DNA from: Tigriopus japonicus
Taxonomy: Eukaryota > Arthropoda > Copepoda > Harpacticoida > Harpacticidae
DNA: 64,000 bases
Direction of reading: 5' to 3'
Assembly: GCA_010645155.1 (NCBI GenBank)
Contig: JAAGOF010000220.1
Coordinates: forward strand, 547,505 to 611,504
The translations under genes were made by a program, and so were the position numbers. Shown piece by piece: positions 56,042-64,000 of the stretch. The notes below the pieces were generated by a model that did no database searches, was not told where the DNA came from, and saw nothing but the letters and a program-made list of their open reading frames with translations. Each line of letters opens with the position of its first letter. Positions within the stretch are counted from its first letter, which is position 1.

Positions 56042-58459
56042 AATCCAAAGTGACGTTCACGATTCAAAACGTGGTGTGAACACACAAGAAAGAGACCCGG
56101 TCTATGTAGTAACTTCTTTCGCTTTTTATGCAAGTTTTATCAGTATTTGATGTTTCCTTTTCGTTTCATTCTAGAGCCATTTATTCTAACTTCAAATGCT
56201 GTGTACTTGTAATGCACCAAAATTGCATTGGTTTGGCACAACGGTGTTTAAATGTCCACTAGTCTGAAACCTTCCCCAACTCCTTTTTTAAGGTCTGAAA
56301 TTGGTCGCTCTGATTTGGTTGACTTGCCTTCTCCTTTTCCCTTTTTTCTCCTTCCTCATATGTAGAGGGTGACTAATTTTGAAACTGAAGTTGACGTTTT
56401 AAACGTGTAATAACTTCAAAACGAGGCAAAAATCTTGATGTCCTTAAAATTTAAGACTGTTTTTTGAAACAATAAGTAACAATTTGCTGTTAACTGCTGC
56501 CAATTACAAATCACAGAGGATGTACCAGAGGCATTCAAACTTAGCAGAGTGAAGAGCGTATTTTCGGAATTTCTCTTTTTTACACCACAGGTCATGCCAT
56601 AAATGCCGCTTGAGGTCGCTTTTTTCGATTGAATCGTGAACGTCGATAATCAATGGCAGACCTCTCGCAACCATGACCGAAGATCCAGACGAGTTGTTAC
56701 CTATCACGCCAAATATGCTTTTTGGTTGCAATTTGAATCAATGGATGAATGAAGTCGAACGAATTCAGCTGAGGATTTGAGGGCCAAACTGGTTAGACAT
56801 AAGTCAGAACTAGGCTCGGGCGTTTCATGATTTAAGTTTGTAACGTGACACATTTATGTTAAGTTATTGTTTTGGAAATAGTGACGATGTGAGGTCCGGA
56901 TGAAAGGACGACAAAACAGCGCTGCCAGATATTTCCAAATCAAAAGTTTAAAAAAAATGCTAATGCTACCGATAACACTTACCTCTCATTTAAGCCGTGT
57001 TCTACTTTCGAAATAGAAACAAATACGCCTTAACATATTGCCCCAAGGGAAATTCCTCATTTCTGGATTATCGATGAGTATTTTTGATCTGACATTAATT
57101 ATTTATGAGTGAAGTTTTCTATCTAGAACGTCTTAATTGCTTTTAACCATTACTATTTGGTTTCCAAATTTATTAGCTGAAGTGCCAAAGCATGGCAGTA
57201 ACACTAGTGGTTTTAATCTTGCCGAATCTGTCCTTTCTTTTGATGCTTTCTTGGGATGATTGGTTCGAAAAGTTCTGGCAACACTGGTTCGCTTTTTTGT
57301 TCGGACCTCTCATCGTCACTTTTACCACCATTTTCTCTATTGATTGCCAAAACGAAGAATGCAAATTAGGCTGGAGAATTTTATTTAAATTTATGAAGGG
57401 TTAGTCTTGACTCTGACGCACCCTTAGCCAGTTTGGCTCCAGAATCCCCAACTGAATTCGTTCGATTACACTCATCTATTGTACACTAAAAGCTCTCAAG
57501 AATTAAACAAGATTGGTTTTAAAAACACGTGGCTGAAAAGGAAGCAGATTTTAAGTGCTTTCTGGTCAAGATGGACAAAAGGTTACCTTGAAGAGTTGAG
57601 CACATCCACTAAATTGTATTGTATTGTATTCTTTATTTACAACCTTCTTACTTCTTTAATAAGAATATAGGTCTTCTGACAGCGCATTTTTTTTCTTCTA
57701 CGTGACACCGGTCGGTTTATGGTTGATTTATGGAACAAGACAAACGAGACAAAAATCAAACAATTTGATGTCGTTATTGTGAAAAATTAAACATTGATAA
57801 AAAATGTGTGGCAACGGGAGCGATTACCGTATCATATTACAGACGTGCTGCCGTTAGCAGTCAAGGCTTGCCAAAATTGTCTCAGTTTTCAAGAGTCAGA
57901 TTTTCGAAAAATCTTGCATTTTAAAGCAATGGTATGGTTAATGTATGTTGAAGAGGATTGCAAAGTAATTTAAAAACAAAGGGAGAAATTGGAAGGCTTT
58001 AGTTAAACAAATTATTTGTTTTTAGGTTTAGTTGCCCCAGGAACGAACCAATCTCCTCTGGCCATCTTGTTATTCAAAGTCGGGGATTCCTGATTCAAAA
58101 GTTCGGAAGAACTCTTTCAATTTATTTATTTATATATCGAAAATTAAGATAAAAGCAACAAAACCTATGTTTTGCCAAAAAATGTCAAGAATTGCTGTTC
58201 CAACTTCAAGTTGTGCAGATGAGAAAGGCATTGTTGTAATTACCAGGCCTAAATCTTCGTTCTAGCTTCCTTTCACGCTCATTGGAAACATGTCTTCCGA
58301 ACTTTTTTTCCCGACAAAAATGATGACCTCGCTAGTAATTCCTGCCACTCTCCTGAATTACCAAAGTTCTCCATAACAAAGATGGATTTGCGACAAACTT
58401 CTTATTACGAGGACTAGCGACCCCAGCGAGGACCAAATGAGAACGTTCTTGAAAGAACA
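56042..58459. other. About 2.4 kb with no recognisable gene
   Basis: Short open frames only. AACAGCGCTGCCAGATATTT near 56928 resembles the CTGCCA end at 30768 but no element could be bounded. Confidence 0.3.
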
Positions 58460-58795
58460 ATGAGGCAAATTGCACTCCTAGAGCCCAGCATGGATTTTTT
58501 GACAGCTGTTGACTTGGTCAAAGATGAGAATCAGTCGCTTTGGAAGTCTTTCATTGCTGTTGGAAGTGGGGTTGAGGGTGCCCAACTTTTACATCACCGA
58601 GCGCGGGTTGAAGACCGACCACTTGCTGGAAGTGCCCCAACCGAGATAACGAAAGTCAGTAGGAAAGCTCCAGAGATCGTAGCGGACACACGTCATTGTC
58701 ACCCTCTTAATGAAGATGGGATCAATTCAAAGAGAACGACAAAACGCAAACGCCATCCAAGAGGACACTATCAAAAACTACATTTCGGAAAGTGA
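58460..58795 (+). CDS. Unrecognised 111-codon ORF
   Basis: An ATG-started frame of less AT-rich composition than its surroundings (MRQIALLEPSMDFLTAVDLV ... basic end KRTTKRKRHPRGHYQKLHFG). No domain, no paralog in the window and no splice evidence. It could be a fragment of a mobile element. Confidence 0.22.
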   Translation: MRQIALLEPSMDFLTAVDLVKDENQSLWKSFIAVGSGVEGAQLLHHRARVEDRPLAGSAPTEITKVSRKAPEIVADTRHCHPLNEDGINSKRTTKRKRHPRGHYQKLHFGK

Positions 58796-60362
58796 GTCAT
58801 AACTTCATTTTAGAAGTTTTTACAAGGTTGCCATTAATCTTCTTTCATTTTGGCCATAGGTTTTGCTTTGCCTTTCTATAGAGAGCGATGAAATCAAGGT
58901 TCCTAAATTCATCCTGTAGTCTGGAAATGTGGTCTCGCTTTGCTCAAAGTCATGTTCTATCCCCTAGTTAAAGGTATCCTTGCAAGGAACCATAGTGACC
59001 AAAGTACAAATAAACCAATAAATAACGTGTACGTATATGTCAGTACGCTCCTTTCGAAATAGTCATGTTTTTGCCTCTTTTGGAGTTTGAAATGTACTGG
59101 AGAAAAGACCTCCGAGCAGTTTAGGTGGAATTGCTCAATTTGTTGTGAAGGATAGTTACAACCTCTGGATTGGAAGTCCATTTTGGAATTTGGACCATGG
59201 CTCACTCTTTGAGAATCCTGTTTTTAGCAAGCAGAGGGGCACACAAACTTTTATCAAGTCATGGTATTTCTTTATAAGCAATCTAACCTTTGAACAAAAA
59301 CCATACAGTGTTACAAAAGTGAGAGAAAATTCTTATCCACACTCCTCATTAACAATGAAGGTTGCAATTGAGCTTGACATATAACATGATCTAGAACATA
59401 ATTACAAATATTGGTATAACACAAGTCAAAAGCAGTCCTTCGACATCCTCATTAACCCATATCATGTTTGTGGAGGATATCAGCTTGTCAAATATCGTGT
59501 TTGAATATGCTAAACTCGAAAATTTAGGTACTTTCCATTTGAATCTCTTTGCATGTCTCCTTTGCCAACCATAAGGATTGATAGTATTTCAAGAAAAATG
59601 AGAGATAGGCAGTTTCCCGGCCTGATTCGCCTTGCAAATTCTTTGTACTGGTTGATCTAAACAACTTTTTGGACAGAATAGTGATGGTGGCGGGCCGTAC
59701 GATAGACCTAAAAGCATATCGGCTTTAGGTATCTTCAGGCATTTAAAGGAACGTTTGGCCTTCAATTTCAACGAAAAATCAAAACTGCATGATTTTGTCT
59801 ACGTCAGACTTCAAAATACCAACGTGTGTATCTGTGCTTGTGCTCAAACTTTACGTGCACGAGATCAAGACGACACCAAATAATCGTCTTGCCCCTAACC
59901 ACGAATATTTAGATCAAAGTCGGACAGGGTCAGGAAAGCGCCTATCCATCAAAACCTTTCCAACACTTTCAATTGAGCAGGTTGCGTTGACAAACAACGC
60001 GCTTCCGAATTATTCTCAGAAAGGATTGAAAACTGATTTTTTAATCACTATAAACGAAATGAAATTAAAATGTTTCATGCAAATGTTATTTTGTATTTCC
60101 TTTTTGTAATGACCATTGGTGTTGATTGTGCACGTGTTTTTTTAATGGCGACATGACAAGTAATTTCATGCCTGGAAGGTTATTGCGTAATATCATTAGA
60201 CTTGACAATTGACTGATTAATGTATTTGACCTGTTGCGACCCGCTAGTGAATTCCTTACTTCTAACGTTTTCCAATCATAAATATAGTGTTGCAATCACA
60301 AAAGTGAGTATTGTGGAAAATCCAGCACCCTAAAAGTTGTCAGTTTGTGGTCGGAGATCAAG
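58796..60362. other. Upstream region of gene D, no gene seen
   Basis: No coding sequence recognised. CATAAATATAG near 60277 and TCAGTTTG near 60339 (24 bases before the ATG) could be core promoter elements of gene D; both are weak evidence. Confidence 0.3.
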
Positions 60363-63300
60363 ATGACCCTTGGTTTCACCTTAAGGTTGTTCAATGGATT
60401 TGGCGTTCACCTCCTGTTGTCACTGATTGATTTCTCTCGAGGATGTGAGCCCCATGAGGAATGCTTCAAAACTTTTCGTAAGGATCGGAATACTTTCAAA
60501 TATAGGCCAATTGTTTTGTTCACAAGTTTTGCTCATTTATCAAAATATTGTTTGAAAAGTAGTGATGGACCGAAAGCGCTTTCGGTCGAAATTTCGGTTT
60601 CGGTTTCGGTAAGCATAACAGACACCGAAAGCAGACATGCACTATAAGGGAGGGAGTTTGACAACAAAATCGAAATAAAAATTGTCCAATAACCCCTGAA
60701 ATTTAAGTTTCCCGATTTTTTGAAATTTGCGACTTCCCAACATCGAACACATGAGCAATTTAATTCTTAAGGTAGATTTTGCATTTTTACAATTTTGTAG
60801 TCAGCTCCTTTCGGCTTCGGTTTCGGTTTCGGTTAAGCCCTCTTTCGGCCGATACTTTCGGTTTCGGTTATGAGCCCTTTTGGTCCATCCCTAATTAAAA
60901 GATTCTATTTGCATTGCTTGATATTGACAGCAATTTACACTGATCAGCTGAAAAAACGTATTCGTGGAAAAAGTCAAAAATGTCCAATTAGATTTTCAAT
61001 ACCGTAACACAACACTTTCATTTTTTAAGTCTATTGTCTTCCCAGTTTCCTCTTTTTCTGGCCTTCCGTCAAAACCATCACCAATGGTGAAAATAATACT
61101 TCTACTTCTATTAGAGGTGGTTTCCTTTTTAGAGCCTTTTCAAGTAACAATTTCAGGCTCTACAATTATTTAGTCGTGCTTCCGTAAAGCTCAAAAAAAT
61201 CCCGCAATCCTATTTTGATACTTTTTGGGTCAAATACAGTTGGAAATAGATAAGTGTCCCACATTTTTCAGAGAGCCATTTTACAAGTCATTTACTTCAA
61301 GAAAAAAAACGAGCTTTAAAAGATTTTTAAATTAGCATTAATGGCCAAAACCAAGTAAGGAGCACCAATTAACGCATTAGTATTCACATCAGAATAAAAC
61401 ATTTGAAAATGTTTTAGTCTGCGATCAAGGCTTGATAAGAAAAGCTTGCAATAAAGTTGTTTTTCAAAGGGAGAAGAGAAATGAAAATACTTATTAAAAC
61501 TTGATTGTTCAGTTATTTTCAACGTTAATTCAATTGAAAGGTTGCAATGAGACTGCAATATTGCCTTACTGGTCTCACTGTATCAAGTTTTCTTTTAAAA
61601 CTTCCTAGAAAGACTCATTCACATTTGTCTTCAAACGCTACCTCAATTTTTAGAATTCACTTGAACTTCCAGGATTCGCCCATTGTGTGTCTGAGGGCAA
61701 ATGTTATGAAGGTAACGAAATATTTTTGGAGAAGAACTCATCCATGGCGATGTGTCATGCTGCATGTCAAAAAATCCCTAAATGTGAACACGTCACTTAT
61801 GATTCTGAGGAAAGAACGTGTCATGGGCGAAGCAGGAAATCTCGTGATTGTTGTACACCCACTCTGAACAAGTATACGATGCCCAAATTTTGCGGTAGGT
61901 TTTTTTTTAGATTATAAATACAAAGTAAGATACACAGGGTTGTTAAAAATTAGAGTCCCAAAAGCTTTGATGGTACAAACAAATGAAAAAATGAAGTTAA
62001 TTTGAAATCCAAATTACTCAAAAGTACAGGTGTGTATCTAACACTTTGTTTGTGTTGACTCATGTACTATAGCAATATTTTTCCTTCTAACTGATGCTGA
62101 AAATGCGAATGTGTTCTACGATACATAGAGACCGCATACCTTGGGCGGGGAGTCGTTCTTGAAAGCTTAAACAAAATCAAATTTTTATATTCAGTCAATG
62201 AACTTCTAAGATACTTACTGAACTATATCTAAAACTTACTTCTTAAATTGGTATTAGAACAAATTAATCACAAACATTATTTGTCATACGTAATTCATGA
62301 TTTGGTGTGGGACTCCACTTTGTGACAACCCTGTACGTACATACTATTATGGTTAAGAACTTCTATTTCTTATAATGCAAATAACTTTTCTAGTGTAGTT
62401 ATTCTAATAGAAATGCAGACAATCCTTTAAGACAGGGTTGATCACAACTAATGTTCATTAGCAAAGAATTTGCAGCCCTTCCATAGATGGAATAAAACCC
62501 CAAAGTGGGTCAATCAGGCTTTCCGAAGAAATCTTAAATGATACTTGTGCAATTAGAAGCTTGTTGGTGGATTGACTTTGCTTTGGCTGATTGATCGAAA
62601 GCATCATACGTTATGAAAACTCCTTGATATGTTCCATAACAAAGTGACAAGTATCATTTGAAGAATACAACGACTAAAAGGAGCTAGGCAGTAACACAAG
62701 TTTATGTTCTTTTATGTTCTCACATGAAGTCAAACTGCAACGCAAAAATATCCAGTCAACTTGTTTAAATCAAAACAAGTACATTGTTCACAACTATCCC
62801 CAAATACACTAAAACATTAACTAGCTATTTTGCGTTTGTGAATAGTATAGATGTTGGTACACTTGACATATTATCGTTACTGAATCATATCATAGTGCAA
62901 ATTTATACCCAAAAATTTGTATGAACAAAGCTTGAAAATCCACGTACATAGGCGCGGATGAACATAAACAAACCCATGTTGCCGGCGAAGTCAATCAGGG
63001 TTGCTGAAATATACTACACACATGGCAGTTAGTAGAAACGCATATTTTCTTTAAGAAATCATATTTTGAAAACATTTTTATTTTATTCATTCAATAATTA
63101 GACAAGTTATCTACAATAATGTTCTTTGTAGGTAGATAAAGACTAAACCTATTTTAAATTCCTAAACCATGGTTAAACTTGGCAACATTATGCATCTACA
63201 AATGGTAAATGAGTTGTGATGTCATGGGGAGCTTTATTCCTGGTATTGTAGTCTTGGAAGTTTGGAAGTGTTTTAGAGGTGCCAAATAGGACATGCCCCT

Positions 63301-63939
63301 CTTTTAAGGGGATTTTACTATTCCAAAATAGTTATAAAAATAGAAGCTTACATCAAGTATTGATTGCAGGCCAATAAAAAGATCTCTGTGGATTTGTCAC
63401 TTTTTAGATATTCAGATAAAATATGTTCAATATGGTTTCATTTATTATCTCCATTTCATATATCTGGGAGAAATATCAAAGCNNNNNNNNNNNNNNNNNN
63501 NNNNNNNNNNNNNNNNNNNNNNNNCCTGATTGACTTTGCAGTCCACTTGGGTTTGTTTAAGTATGGCGGCTCCTATGTACGTGGATTTTCAAGCTCTGTA
63601 ACGTTCAAAGAAAATTTGGTTCTTTGTATTGTCCTTTTTGCCTTGAAATAATTTTATAAGAATAGTTCGTAATCGAAGGCAATGCTTTCTTTACAGTTCC
63701 GGGATGTTCAATGGATGCCATAGATTTTAAAGGAAATGATATTGGTTCAATGTTGTCAACAAATGATCCCTTTGAGTGTCAAAAACATTGTCAAGACAAT
63801 TCAGAATGCATTGGAATTATTTGGGCTCATCCGTGGAGTTCGTTTGTAGCAAATGCATGTTATTTGAAAAATTCTTTGCCACTCAGTGAAAAAAATGACA
63901 ATGTTGATGGTATAGCCATGCCAAAATACTGTTTAGCGG
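60363..63939 (+). CDS. Gene D: secreted Apple-Apple protein, 5' part (continues past the right edge)
   Basis: Exons 60363-60477 (signal peptide FGVHLLLSLIDFSRG, then CEPHEECFKTF), 61673-61894 (Apple-1, FAHCVSEGKCYEGNE ... MPKFC, 222 nt) and 63697-63939 (Apple-2, PGCSMDAIDFKGNDIG ... MPKYCLA, 243 nt). All splice in phase 1 with GT-AG. The CTLD exons would lie outside the window. Apple-1 is the most diverged of the family but most like the decayed exon of gene B (CEHV.(Y/F)DS), so B and D may be closer kin. Intron 1 contains a hAT-like MITE, intron 2 a TA-type MITE and an assembly gap. Confidence 0.78.
60560..60893. mobile_element. hAT-like MITE family 1, copy 2 (334 bp)
   Basis: Begins TAGTGATGGACCGAAAGCGC and ends CTTTTGGTCCATCCCTA. 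It is the inverse of copy 1 at 19920 over its whole length. Flanks TTGAAAAG and ATTAAAAG agree at 6 of 8 positions, compatible with a worn 8-bp duplication. In intron 1 of gene D. Confidence 0.85.
61935..62333. mobile_element. Tc1/mariner-type MITE candidate (about 400 bp)
   Basis: CAGGGTTGTTAAAAATTAGA then GTCCCA at the left and the inverse of CAGGGTTGTCACAAAGTGGA then GTCCCA at the right. TA follows the right end; at the left, TA is two bases further out. No coding. In intron 2 of gene D. Confidence 0.6.
62340..63482. other. Intron 2 of gene D, remainder
   Basis: AT-rich intronic sequence with no recognised element up to the run of N. Confidence 0.35.
63483..63524. other. Assembly gap (42 N)
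   Basis: A run of N inside intron 2 of gene D. The true length of the missing sequence is unknown, and an open frame reported across it is not meaningful. Confidence 0.99.
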
Positions 63940-64000
63940 GTAAGATTTCAAACCAACGCAATTGCCCTTTTATGTGGAAGCTTCCTCCCAAACACTCGTT

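Noticed and set aside
63364..63651. 95-codon ORF across the run of N
   Set aside because: Its frame passes through unknown bases and it lies in intron 2 of gene D.

Overview
The window is AT-rich animal DNA with short introns (54-75 nt is common), GT-AG splicing and a very dense and varied load of transposable elements. The LINE, BEL/Pao, mariner, hAT-like and tRNA-SINE relics, together with secreted Apple/PAN plus C-type-lectin-like proteins, fit an arthropod, most likely a small crustacean such as a copepod. That placement is an inference; no species-diagnostic gene is present.

The host genes are a small family of secreted proteins: signal peptide, two PAN/Apple-like domains, a C-type-lectin-like domain (CTLD) split over two exons, and a short Cys-containing tail. 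Four members can be read: gene A (+, 1214-3726, complete), gene B (+, 20525-23772, whose Apple-1 exon has decayed), gene C (-, 37877-33415, complete) and gene D (+, 60363 to beyond the right edge, entered here up to its last visible exon at 63939). Every intron I can place is in phase 1 and exon lengths are almost identical between paralogs (100/222/240/216 nt in A and C), so the members arose by duplication of whole genes. The CTLDs lack the usual sugar/calcium motifs and one usual cysteine, but share an extra one. The only other convincing host-like coding region is a THAP zinc-finger gene (-, 30644-29763).

Everything else recognisable is mobile DNA. From left to right: the 5' LTR and first part of gag of a BEL/Pao-like element at the left edge (-); a TIR element at 4.7-5.2 kb; a tRNA-derived SINE at 8.6 kb whose 3' tail matches a LINE family present in many 3' fragments; a LINE at 10.3-13.3 kb that has itself received a SINE, a 717-bp hAT-like MITE and a 209-bp hairpin; a 2.5-kb TIR element at 16.7-19.3 kb with a near-perfect hairpin inside; hAT-like MITEs at 19.9, 29.1 and 60.6 kb with 8-bp target duplications; a CACRGTG-ended MITE ending 20 nt before an exon of gene B; a complete 865-bp miniature LTR retrotransposon (TRIM-like) with a 22-bp minisatellite inside at 24.9-25.8 kb; a 1,058-bp long-inverted-repeat element in an intron of gene C; a near-complete two-ORF LINE at 39.2-43.7 kb followed by a 31-bp minisatellite; a 4.6-kb relative of the 16.7-kb TIR element at 46.2-50.8 kb; three copies of a foldback element with 7-bp target duplications (14.5, 38.0 and 52.8 kb), one of them about 100 bp upstream of gene C; a mariner-like transposase relic at 52.3 kb; and a BEL/Pao pol relic (54.7-56.0 kb) split by a LINE fragment.

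The main message is a secreted Apple-Apple-CTLD gene cluster being remodelled by transposons: introns filled, one domain exon lost in a way the phase-1 layout would tolerate, and mobile elements lying against a splice acceptor and a promoter. A 42-base run of N lies at 63483-63524.
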